Shown here: positions 1 through 5,822 of the stretch, in pieces | Numbering within the stretch: position 1 is the first letter of the stretch | Layout of the letters: each line of letters starts with the position of its first letter | DNA from: Pyramidobacter sp. | GTDB taxonomy: Bacteria > Synergistota > Synergistia > Synergistales > Dethiosulfovibrionaceae | Assembly (NCBI GenBank): GCA_017940445.1 | Contig: JAGAYQ010000113.1 | Location: 1 to 6,050 of the forward strand | Length of the DNA stretch: 6,050 bases | Reading direction: 5' to 3' | Translations under genes and position numbers: made by a program | Notes under the pieces: model-generated | What the model was told of the DNA's origin: nothing | Database searches by the model: none | Seen by the model: the letters and a program-made list of their open reading frames with translations, nothing else

Positions 1-904
1 CAAGCGAAGCGGCAAGCACGATCGCCGGCACACCCGGCCGCACTTGGTCAGCGGGCACGCCGCACACGGCCGCGCGGGCTTCGTCGTCGCCGATGTCGCG
101 CAGTTCGTAGGCGCACCAGCCGTTCAGGATATCGAGCACTTCTTCTTGACCGAAAGCCCAATGTCGTCCTATTGTTGGATAAAGCATTTTACCAGTCAAA
201 GGATGCTGTATTGCGTACACCATGCTTTGATGATCGGCACCGCCCGGAGCAAATGCGTCGCTAGAAGTCCATGGTTTGACATCATTATCAGGATTCTTGT
301 ATTTGGCGTCCATCTCCGCCGTGCGCGGCAGCGACTTCGGCTGCCAGCCCGGCCGCTTGGAATAGGCGAGGATGTGCTCCACCTCGCTGACGATGCCCTT
401 GGAGTCGTTGCGCGTGGAGTACGTGCGCTGCCACGAGATGTTGGCGACAAAGCACGCCGCGCCGAAGATCTCGTCGCAGATCAGCTTGAGGTGATACAGC
501 TCGTTGTCGTCGATGGAGATAAAAACAGCCCCTTCGTCGCTCAGCAGCTTGTGCAGCAGCCGAAGCCGCGGGTACATCATGCACAGCCACTTGTCGTGGC
601 GCGAAAAGTCCTCGCCCTCGCGGCCCACCACCTGCCCCAGCCAGCGGGCGATGCGGGGATCGTTCATGTTGTCGTTGTACACCCATTTTTCGTTGCCCGT
701 GTTGTACGGCGGATCGATATAGATGCACCTGACGCGCCCCTCATAGCGGGGCAAAAGGCTTTTGAGCGCTTCGAGGTTGTCGCCGTGCACGATCATGTTT
801 TCGGAATCGTCGCCGAACTGATACGTTTTTTTCAGCTCGCGGCACGGCACGTCCAGATGATGCGCGACGACCTTGTCCTTTCCGATCCAGTCCAGCACAG
901 GCAT
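1..904 (-). CDS. mod: Type III-like adenine-specific DNA methyltransferase (Mod), N-terminal part, cut by window edge
   Basis: This frame is open from the ATG at 904-902 to the left edge, giving about 301 residues with no stop; I translated it in full. The catalytic motif IV, DPPY, is at residues 64-67 within YIDPPYNTGN, preceded by HGDNLEALKSL at 40-50. This is the arrangement of beta-class N6-adenine or N4-cytosine methyltransferases, where motif IV comes before the SAM-binding FxGxG motif, which would lie beyond the edge. A GAVFISIDDNE segment (125-134) follows, then the Y-x-I-x-x-P-x-TGK...P..GR.W block (230-249), typical of type III Mod proteins. A complete Mod is usually 500-700 residues, so roughly half is missing. 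The start is supported by GGAGGGAG about 8-10 bases upstream and a promoter. In a type III system Mod supplies DNA recognition and modification, and a Res helicase-nuclease gene would be expected downstream, off the left edge. It could instead be an orphan methyltransferase. Codons for residues ~202-255 are AT-richer than the rest. Confidence 0.9.
   Translation of the reverse strand, partial: MPVLDWIGKDKVVAHHLDVPCRELKKTYQFGDDSENMIVHGDNLEALKSLLPRYEGRVRCIYIDPPYNTGNEKWVYNDNMNDPRIARWLGQVVGREGEDFSRHDKWLCMMYPRLRLLHKLLSDEGAVFISIDDNELYHLKLICDEIFGAACFVANISWQRTYSTRNDSKGIVSEVEHILAYSKRPGWQPKSLPRTAEMDAKYKNPDNDVKPWTSSDAFAPGGADHQSMVYAIQHPLTGKMLYPTIGRHWAFGQEEVLDILNGWCAYELRDIGDDEARAAVCGVPADQVRPGVPAIVLAASL
141..300. 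other. Low-GC patch inside the methyltransferase gene
   Basis: By hand count this 160-base stretch is about 46% GC. Positions 301-460 are about 66% and 1-140 about 69%. The reading frame passes through unbroken, encoding residues ~202-255, and codons here prefer A/T at the third position (AAT, GAT, CCA, ACT, TCT, GCA), unlike the flanks. The protein segment still matches the conserved TGK...GR.W block of Mod proteins. A recombined segment from a lower-GC homologue is the simplest reading, but a stretch this short could vary by chance. Confidence 0.6.
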
Positions 905-938
905 GACAAAAACTCCCTCCAAAGCGTGTGATGCGCTC

Positions 939-967
939 ATTATAGCGGTTTTGCACCGCTTTGGCAA
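939..967 (-). promoter_or_regulatory. Sigma-70-like promoter of the methyltransferase gene
   Basis: On the minus strand the -35 box TTGCCA (967-962) and a perfect -10 box TATAAT (944-939) are separated by 17 bases. The start codon lies 34 bases beyond the -10 box, leaving a short leader with the ribosome site. The -35 box overlaps the T-rich tail of the terminator of the preceding operon. This suggests the methyltransferase is transcribed independently of the carrier-hydrolase operon. Confidence 0.75.
944..960. repeat. Inverted repeat between the -35 and -10 boxes, possible operator
   Basis: Perfect 6-base arms AGCGGT (944-949) and ACCGCT (955-960) flank a 5-base centre. The repeat fills almost the whole promoter spacer and touches the first base of the -10 box. 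A repressor bound here would block RNA polymerase, so it is a candidate operator for control of the methyltransferase. No regulator gene for it is visible, and 6-base arms can occur by chance. Confidence 0.45.
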
Positions 968-1007
968 AATAAATCGCCGCGCGTTCAATTTCAGAGCGCG
1001 CGGCGAT
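964..1007 (-). terminator. Intrinsic terminator downstream of the carrier gene
   Basis: Arms ATCGCCGCGCG (973-983) and CGCGCGGCGAT (997-1007) form a perfect 11-base GC-rich stem. On the minus strand the stem is followed by TTATTTT-like sequence (972-964). It starts about 59 bases after the stop codon of the YfcC-family gene and closes the two-gene operon. On the plus strand the stem is followed by GATTTTC, a weaker tail. Confidence 0.8.
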
Positions 1008-1065
1008 GATTTTCATCGATTATTCTTTGTGTCTTAGGGCCTTTGTGCCGGTTTTGAACCTGGGC

Positions 1066-2454
1066 TTAGAACGGTCCGTAATTGGTGGCTACGCCGATGA
1101 CGACGAAGACGCCGCCGATGAGCATGAACACGCCCAGCCACTTCCAGGCGAAGCGGTACCAGCGGTCGAGCGAGACGCCGGCGATGCCGAGGCTGGCCAT
1201 GAGCACGCTGGAGACGGGGGTGACAAGGTTGGTGAAGGCGTCGCCGAAGTTGAACGTCTGCACCACGACCTGCTGCGTCAGACCGAGCACCTGGCCCACG
1301 CCGGAGAAGATGGGGATGACGGTGGTCGCCTGCGACGACGAGGAGCACAGCACCAGATTGATGAGCAGGTTGCTGATGTACATGCCCAGTGCCGACACAT
1401 AGGTCGAAGTGCCGGTGAACAGGCTGGCGAGGGCGTGGACGATGGTGTGGACGATGTGGCCCGAGCTGAGGATGGTGTTGATGCCGGTGGCGAAGGCGAC
1501 GACGACGGCCGCGCTGGCCATGGTCTTGGCGCCCTTGACGAACTCCTTGGCCATCTTGTCGGGCGAGAAGCCGCAGATGGCGCCGCAGACGATGGCGGTG
1601 GCCATGAACACGGCGGGCAGCGCGTCGCTGATCTTCCAGCCGTGCGTGGCGCCGTAGACGACGAACACAAAGCCGATGATGAACGCGACGAGGGCGAGGG
1701 CGCGGCGGGGCGTCAGCGGGACGTCTTCGACGGGCGTCTCGGGAAGAGCGTCTTCAGCGCCGTACATGAAGCTGGCGGTGGGGTCCTTGCGGATCTTGCG
1801 CGCGTAGGCGATGAGGAAGAACGAGCCGACGATCCACAGCACGACCGAAGCGGCGATGCGCAGCGGCCAGCCGGAGAACGCGGGCAGGTCGACGAGCTTC
1901 TGCGCGACGGCCGTGGACGAGGTGCAGAAGGCGCCGCCGCCGAGGCCGCAGATCAGGCCCATGAGCACAAGGCTGACGCCCAGCATGGCGTCGCCGCCAA
2001 GGCTGCGGTTGAGGATCAGCGCCACGGGAACGAAGGCGATGATCGGTGTGTTGATGCCCATCGCGCCGAGCAGCGTGAACACGCCCAGCAGCAGCGGGAT
2101 GATGACGTAGAGGTTGTTCTTGTACTTCGAGACGAGGCGGCCGATGGAGGCGTCGATGCACTTGGTCTCGTTGATGATGCTGATGGCGCCGGCGATCATC
2201 ATGATCATGGCGATGATGCCGACCTGCTTGGTGAAGCCGCCGGGAAGGGCGAGGAACGCCTGCCAGGGGCTCACGGGCGTCTGCGCGATGTAGTGGAACG
2301 TGGTGGCGTCGATGATCTTGCGTCCGTTCACCGTGACGGTGTTGTACGTGCCGGCGGGAACGACATAGGTGGCGAGGGTCGCGAGGACGGCGATGGCGAA
2401 CAGGATGACGAGCTGATGCGGTACGTGGAACGGTTTCTTTTCAGGACTGCTCAT
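1066..2454 (-). CDS. YfcC-family (DcuC/C4-dicarboxylate carrier superfamily) membrane transporter
   Basis: A 462-residue, very hydrophobic inner-membrane carrier of usual family length. The N-terminus (FHVPHQLVILFAIAVLA, then TYVVPAGTY) matches the family start, in which a short cytosolic tail leads into the first helix and a conserved VPAGxY. A glycine-rich ICGLGGGAFCTSS lies at 168-180. Near the C-terminus SSSSQATTVIPI (371-382) and FNFGDAFTNLVTPVSSVLMA (401-420) correspond to the family's conserved serine-rich re-entrant region. About 10-12 membrane segments are expected, with a hydrophilic loop around 217-250. Relatives move carboxylates or amino acids by ion-coupled or exchange transport; the substrate cannot be told from sequence. 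The start is fixed by AAGGAGGAG just upstream of ATG. The gene lies 62 bases after the hydrolase stop and is probably co-transcribed with it, suggesting it carries that enzyme's substrate or product (inference). Confidence 0.9.
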   Translation of the reverse strand: MSSPEKKPFHVPHQLVILFAIAVLATLATYVVPAGTYNTVTVNGRKIIDATTFHYIAQTPVSPWQAFLALPGGFTKQVGIIAMIMMIAGAISIINETKCIDASIGRLVSKYKNNLYVIIPLLLGVFTLLGAMGINTPIIAFVPVALILNRSLGGDAMLGVSLVLMGLICGLGGGAFCTSSTAVAQKLVDLPAFSGWPLRIAASVVLWIVGSFFLIAYARKIRKDPTASFMYGAEDALPETPVEDVPLTPRRALALVAFIIGFVFVVYGATHGWKISDALPAVFMATAIVCGAICGFSPDKMAKEFVKGAKTMASAAVVVAFATGINTILSSGHIVHTIVHALASLFTGTSTYVSALGMYISNLLINLVLCSSSSQATTVIPIFSGVGQVLGLTQQVVVQTFNFGDAFTNLVTPVSSVLMASLGIAGVSLDRWYRFAWKWLGVFMLIGGVFVVIGVATNYGPF

Positions 2455-2480
2455 AAAAACTCCTCCTTATGGATTTGTGA

Positions 2481-2498
2481 AGCCGCTCGAAGGCGGCT
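2481..2498 (-). repeat. Intercistronic hairpin between hydrolase and carrier genes
   Basis: Arms AGCCGC (2481-2486) and GCGGCT (2493-2498) form a 6-base GC-rich stem with a 6-base loop in the 62-base gap of the operon. No T-run follows on the minus strand, so it is unlikely to be a full terminator. It may attenuate transcription or protect the 3' end of a processed hydrolase message. Confidence 0.45.
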
Positions 2499-2516
2499 GA
2501 ATGCCGGTGATTCGCG

Positions 2517-4259
2517 TTACCCGCGCAGCGCAGACTGTACGATGCGCCCGCGGTAGAGCAGGCGGCCCTGCTCGTCCTTGCTGAACTGGCACAGGTATTC
2601 GTCCCAGCTCAGCCAGCTCTCTTCGGGATAATTGGCGTGGGCCATGCCGTTCACGATGCCGACGGTGAGCATGGGAACGCCTTCGGCGTCGCGCCAGCAG
2701 TACCAGGTGACAGGCTCGCTGGTCCAGGTCTCCCATCCGTCGAGCTTGAGGCCGAAGCGTTCGAGCTTGAAGAGGATGTCGGCTTTCAGCTCGGGGATGA
2801 GGCTGAACGGCAGATCGGGATCGGGCTCTTTGCTCGTGCAGAAGGCGTCGCCTTTGCCGCAGATGAACAGCGTGGGGATGATGGGCTCGCTCATCGGGCA
2901 GCGGCAGCGGATCTTTTTGGGATGGAACATGCCCGACCACGAGGCGCAGGCGGCGAACAGGTCGCTGGCCGCGTACCAGAGCACGTCGGTCATCATGCCG
3001 CCGCTGGACTGGCCGGTGGAATAGATGCGGCCGGGATCGACGGGCAGGCGCGAACTCATCTCGGCGATCAGCGCGCGCAGGAACCCGGCGTCGTCCTCGG
3101 GCACGCCGTCGCGGTCGCCGCACCAGAACAGCACGTTCTTCAGTCCGCCGGCTTTCTGCTGATGAAGTCCCGCCTGAGGGAACACGGCGATGAAGCCGCG
3201 CTCTTCGGCGACGGTCGACATGCAGCTGATGTCGAAAAACGTCTCGGCAGTGCCGCCGCGGCCGTGCATGCACAGCACCAGCGGCCATTTTTTGTCGCTT
3301 GTGCAGCGCGCGGGGACGTACTCGTACCAGGTGCGCCTCATGCCGTTCCAGTCCATTTCGTGCTTTGTCGCGCCGAATTCGATCGGGTCCTTGAAATAGC
3401 GCAGGATCTTCCTGCCGAAGCCGCGGTGGCGGCGCGCCAGGCCGATGTAGGCCCACACGGTCTCGAGCTTTTCAAGCGTCGGTGTGCAGTCGCCGAGGGT
3501 GAGCCGCACCTGGGCGATGTGCTCCTCGTTCACCTCGCTGAAACGCCGCGCGGGGCGGGGCATCCAGATCTTGTCAGCGCCCTGTCCGCTGAGCGGTTCG
3601 GGCGAAACGCCGTTCTGCGCTTTCCAGTAATCGACGGCAGATCGTACGCCGGCGCTGTCGGCGGGAGCGACGAGCCAGACGGGAAGCTGCGCTTTCTGCG
3701 CGTCGATCTTCAGCTCGCCCGTGCCCTGCTCGCCGGCTTCAGCCAGCGAGACGCTGGTGTCGGAGAGTTCGCCGCTCAGTTCGCCGAAGCTGAACAGGCC
3801 GCTCCACTCGCTCGCCATCTTCGCCGCGGCCTGATGCGCGGGGAAGGCGCCGTCTCCGAAACCGCAGACGTAGATGTTGTCCTGCATCGTCACGTAGTAG
3901 TCGCGGCCCTGGATCGCGGCGTAGGCCGCGTTCACGAAGTCGGCGGCGTCCGCGTCATCCTTCCACGGCCCGGCCGGCTTCAGCACATGGACGTAGAGCT
4001 GCTTTTTTTCAGCCAGCTCGCGCAGGCCGGACGACTGCAAAAAGTCGAGCGGGTCGGCGTCTGACGGCGGTACGGCGACGAGGCAGGGCTGACAGTATTC
4101 CAGATCTTTGGGGATGTAGGTCAAAAGCGCGCGCTCCGTCCCGTTCACCGTGAAGCGCTCCTCAAAGCAGCCGGAGACCAGCGTGCGGTTGGGATGGTTC
4201 AGGTCGACCGGCAGGGCAGACATGTCCTGCGGCCACGCCTGTATCACAAGTTTTTCCAT
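2517..4259 (-). CDS. PHB depolymerase/feruloyl esterase-like alpha/beta hydrolase with duplicated fold
   Basis: A 580-residue protein with no signal peptide, hence probably cytoplasmic. The C-terminal half (~305-580) is a recognisable esterase: RTWYEYVP (309-316), the oxyanion-type HGRGG (332-336), LFWCGDRDG (377-385), the nucleophile elbow GQSSGG with Ser418 (416-421), a likely acid Asp471 in CGKGDAF, and a likely base His541 in GMAHANYP. It would hydrolyse ester bonds; the substrate is unknown. The N-terminal half (~35-205) appears to repeat the same layout: LLTYIP (45-50), LVAVPP (60-65), then NIYVCGFGDGA (128-138), where glycine 135 stands in place of the nucleophile serine, so this copy looks inactive. 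Single-domain relatives are about 300-350 residues, so the protein is long. The start is set by AAAGGAGGAG six bases before ATG. It is the first gene of the operon with the YfcC-family carrier and is divergent from the LysR gene. I am confident of the hydrolase fold and less so of the duplication. Confidence 0.85.
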   Translation of the reverse strand: MEKLVIQAWPQDMSALPVDLNHPNRTLVSGCFEERFTVNGTERALLTYIPKDLEYCQPCLVAVPPSDADPLDFLQSSGLRELAEKKQLYVHVLKPAGPWKDDADAADFVNAAYAAIQGRDYYVTMQDNIYVCGFGDGAFPAHQAAAKMASEWSGLFSFGELSGELSDTSVSLAEAGEQGTGELKIDAQKAQLPVWLVAPADSAGVRSAVDYWKAQNGVSPEPLSGQGADKIWMPRPARRFSEVNEEHIAQVRLTLGDCTPTLEKLETVWAYIGLARRHRGFGRKILRYFKDPIEFGATKHEMDWNGMRRTWYEYVPARCTSDKKWPLVLCMHGRGGTAETFFDISCMSTVAEERGFIAVFPQAGLHQQKAGGLKNVLFWCGDRDGVPEDDAGFLRALIAEMSSRLPVDPGRIYSTGQSSGGMMTDVLWYAASDLFAACASWSGMFHPKKIRCRCPMSEPIIPTLFICGKGDAFCTSKEPDPDLPFSLIPELKADILFKLERFGLKLDGWETWTSEPVTWYCWRDAEGVPMLTVGIVNGMAHANYPEESWLSWDEYLCQFSKDEQGRLLYRGRIVQSALRG

Positions 4260-4300
4260 GAGACTCCTCCTTTCAGGATCGTCTTATTACTTTGATTTTT

Positions 4301-4328
4301 ATTATACCGATTGACAGGTCAAAATCAA
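4301..4328 (-). promoter_or_regulatory. Promoter of the hydrolase-carrier operon
   Basis: On the minus strand a -35-like TTGATT (4328-4323) and a perfect -10 TATAAT (4306-4301) are separated by 16 bases. The hydrolase start codon lies 41 bases downstream of the -10 box. The dyad TTGACAGGTCAA occupies the spacer, so a protein bound there would directly affect this promoter. Confidence 0.65.
4311..4322. promoter_or_regulatory. Dyad operator candidate shared by the divergent promoters
   Basis: The sequence TTGACAGGTCAA has perfect 5-base arms (TTGAC/GTCAA) around a 2-base centre. It lies in the spacer of the hydrolase promoter and its left half is also the -35 box of the proposed lysR promoter. 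A wider inverted repeat, TTGATTTT (4292-4299) and AAAATCAA (4321-4328), surrounds it. LysR-type regulators usually bind dyads in the divergent region next to their own gene, so this is the best site I see for the adjacent regulator, although it is not a classical T-N11-A box. Confidence 0.45.
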
Positions 4329-4339
4329 TTTTATAAGAT
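4311..4339 (+). promoter_or_regulatory. Proposed promoter of the LysR-type regulator gene
   Basis: A perfect -35 box TTGACA (4311-4316) is followed after 17 bases by TAAGAT (4334-4339), a 4-of-6 match to the -10 consensus. An alternative -10 is TATAAG at 4332-4337 with a 15-base spacer. Either would overlap the oppositely directed hydrolase promoter, so the two transcripts probably compete or are reciprocally controlled. The leader would be about 60 bases long and AT-rich. Confidence 0.45.
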
Positions 4340-4407
4340 AAATAGTGATATAAATCTCGTTAATAGTTTTATCAAAGTGAAATTTTTCAGCGTGAGGAGA
4401 ACGACCG

Positions 4408-5391
4408 ATGCAGAACGAGCTGAAATACATCGAGACGGTCTATCGCAAAGGCAGCTTTTCCAAGGCGGCGCGCGAGCTGTTCGTGACGCAGCCCGCGCTT
4501 TCCATCGCCATTTCCAAGATCGAGAGCGAGATCGGGATGCCGCTCTTTGACCGCAGCACAAAGCCTCTGCGTCTGACGGAGGCCGGCCGAATCTACATCG
4601 AAAAGATCCGTCAGATGGAACGGCTTGAGAGCGAGCTGCGCAATCAGCTGCTCGATCTTACTTCGATGCTTTCAGGCAGCGTGCGTATCGGCGCGACCAG
4701 CTACATCATCTCGTGCGTGCTGCCGCCGGTGCTGAACCGTTTCCGCGAGCTTTATCCCGGCGTCCGCCTGGAGATCGCCGAGGCCGGCGCGTATGAGCTG
4801 AAGGAGATGCTCCGTGACCAGCGGCTCGACATCACGTTTTTGAGCGAGTCCAGGAAGGACGATCCGTTTTCCGTCACGCCCGCGTTTATCGATCAGCTGC
4901 TTCTGGCCGTGCCGGCCGGCTTTGCCGTCAACGCCCGGCTGAAAGGCTGTGCCCTGACGGCCGGGCAGGTCCGGCGCGGCGAGCACCTGCACGAAGGTTT
5001 TCCCGCTGCGCCGCTTGAGGCGTTTGCGGGCGTGCCGTTCGTGCTCCTTGGCGCGAAGTACAACCTGCGCGCCCGCGCCGACGCGGCCTTTGCCCAAGCC
5101 GGCATCACGCCCTGTGTCGTCATGGAAACGGCGCAGCTGCTCACAGCCTATGCGCTCGCTCAGTCTGGCATGGGCGTGGCCTTCGTCCCCGACCGCGCCG
5201 TGCAGGCCGCGCACGACGGCGTGGTCTTTTACCGTCTTGATTCGCCCCACGTCGTGAGGCGAATGAGCGCCGCCACGAACACGTCGAGCTATCAGTCGCG
5301 CGCGACGCTGCGCTTTATCGAGCTGCTTACGCAGGATGCGGCGCGTTTTCCCGAAGAAAGCGCGACAGATAGAGCGAAGTCTGGCCGTTAA
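4408..5391 (+). CDS. LysR-type transcriptional regulator
   Basis: A 327-residue DNA-binding regulator, slightly longer than the usual ~300. The N-terminus is a classic LysR winged helix-turn-helix: residues 16-37 (SFSKAARELFVTQPALSIAISK) followed by LESEIG-type IESEIGMPLFDRS (38-50) and LTEAG (56-60). A long linker helix runs to about residue 85. From SGSVRIGATSYI (89-100) to about 300 it has the periplasmic-binding-protein-like effector domain, including LAQSGMGVAFVPDRAVQ, the usual end of that fold. GAGGAG (4394-4399) sits 8 bases before ATG. It faces away from the hydrolase-carrier operon across a 148-base AT-rich region, the standard arrangement for a LysR protein that controls its divergent neighbour and represses itself. 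The effector is probably a small carboxylate or other compound tied to the carrier, but the sequence does not identify it. The C-terminal tail (~305-327) is polar and not conserved in the family. Confidence 0.95.
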   Translation: MQNELKYIETVYRKGSFSKAARELFVTQPALSIAISKIESEIGMPLFDRSTKPLRLTEAGRIYIEKIRQMERLESELRNQLLDLTSMLSGSVRIGATSYIISCVLPPVLNRFRELYPGVRLEIAEAGAYELKEMLRDQRLDITFLSESRKDDPFSVTPAFIDQLLLAVPAGFAVNARLKGCALTAGQVRRGEHLHEGFPAAPLEAFAGVPFVLLGAKYNLRARADAAFAQAGITPCVVMETAQLLTAYALAQSGMGVAFVPDRAVQAAHDGVVFYRLDSPHVVRRMSAATNTSSYQSRATLRFIELLTQDAARFPEESATDRAKSGR

Positions 5392-5409
5392 CGGAAAGGA
5401 GTCTGAAGG

Positions 5410-5739
5410 ATGAACATGCTTGTTGCAGTCGCAGTTGCGTCGGTGTCGTTCCTCGTCGGCTTTATGGTCTGCTTTATCCAGTACTGCGACAAGGGCCTGA
5501 AAGCAAAATACAGCGTCGAGCTTGACCGCAACGAGAAGCTGCGGGACCAGCTGCGCTGGCGCCGGTATCCTAAAGAACGGCCTGAGGACGGACAGCTCTG
5601 TCTGGTCGATATCGACGACACCGGTTTTTCGATCGACGAATATACGACAGAACGCGAATGGCTGCACTTTACGCCCCGGGGACTCAAAGTCATTCATTGG
5701 CTGCCGTTTCCCGGCGTGAGGAAAATCAAGATCAGCTAA
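5410..5739 (+). CDS. Small membrane-anchored protein with DUF551-like domain
   Basis: A 109-residue protein starting 18 bases after the LysR stop, with AAGGAG (5396-5401) 8 bases before ATG, so it is probably co-transcribed with the regulator. Residues 2-24 form one hydrophobic segment (VAVAVASVSFLVGFMVCFI) that would act as a signal anchor. A charged stretch (28-52) follows. The rest resembles DUF551: a YPKERPEDGQLCLV block (53-66), akin to the family's R-x-P-x-x-G-x-x-V-L-V opening, then a tryptophan at 84 and the closing VIHWLPFP (94-101), akin to the family's THWMPLP. DUF551 proteins are small, of unknown function, and common in phages and prophages. A membrane anchor on such a domain is unusual to my knowledge. 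No phage genes are visible around it. The family assignment rests on short motifs recognised by eye. Confidence 0.75.
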   Translation: MNMLVAVAVASVSFLVGFMVCFIQYCDKGLKAKYSVELDRNEKLRDQLRWRRYPKERPEDGQLCLVDIDDTGFSIDEYTTEREWLHFTPRGLKVIHWLPFPGVRKIKIS

Positions 5740-5768
5740 GCGCCGGCCGCGCTTGCCGATACGGCATC

Positions 5769-5812
5769 AAAAAATCACCCTTCCGCGAATGACGCGAAAG
5801 GGTGATTTTTTT
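5769..5812. terminator. Bidirectional intrinsic terminator between convergent genes
   Basis: TCACCCTT (5775-5782) pairs with AAGGGTGA (5798-5805) and CGCG (5784-5787) with CGCG (5793-5796), separated by one C/A mismatch, with a 5-base loop AATGA. Six A's (5769-5774) precede and seven T's (5806-5812) follow, so both strands end in a U-run after the stem. It lies 29 bases after the DUF551-like stop and 10 bases after the stop of the minus-strand gene on its right, and would end both transcripts. Confidence 0.92.
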
Positions 5813-5822
5813 CGTAACGGAA

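Noticed and set aside
44..931. Plus-strand open frame (295 residues) opposite the methyltransferase
   Set aside because: The minus strand encodes a methyltransferase with DPPY and TGK/GR.W motifs over the whole stretch; the plus-strand product has no recognisable features.
741..1016. Minus-strand 91-residue frame overlapping the start of the methyltransferase gene
   Set aside because: It is out of frame with the methyltransferase, spans the terminator and promoter region, and has no clear ribosome site.
1006..2556. Long plus-strand open frame (516 residues) opposite the carrier gene
   Set aside because: Its composition is extreme (Asp, Glu, Gly, Ala, His rich with no domain), as expected of the antisense of a high-GC gene, and it lies wholly over a clear YfcC-family gene with good ribosome site and motifs.
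2637..4064. Long plus-strand open frame (475 residues) opposite the hydrolase gene
   Set aside because: Antisense shadow of the esterase gene; low-complexity composition, no recognisable domain or ribosome site.
4337..4373. GATAAA...TTTATC inverted repeat in the lysR leader
   Set aside because: Six-base arms 25 bases apart in AT-rich sequence are likely to occur by chance, and no function fits better than for the dyad at 4311-4322.
4672..5697. Minus-strand open frame (341 residues) over the LysR and DUF551-like genes
   Set aside because: Arg/His/Ala-rich antisense product without motifs, covering two well-supported plus-strand genes and crossing their junction.
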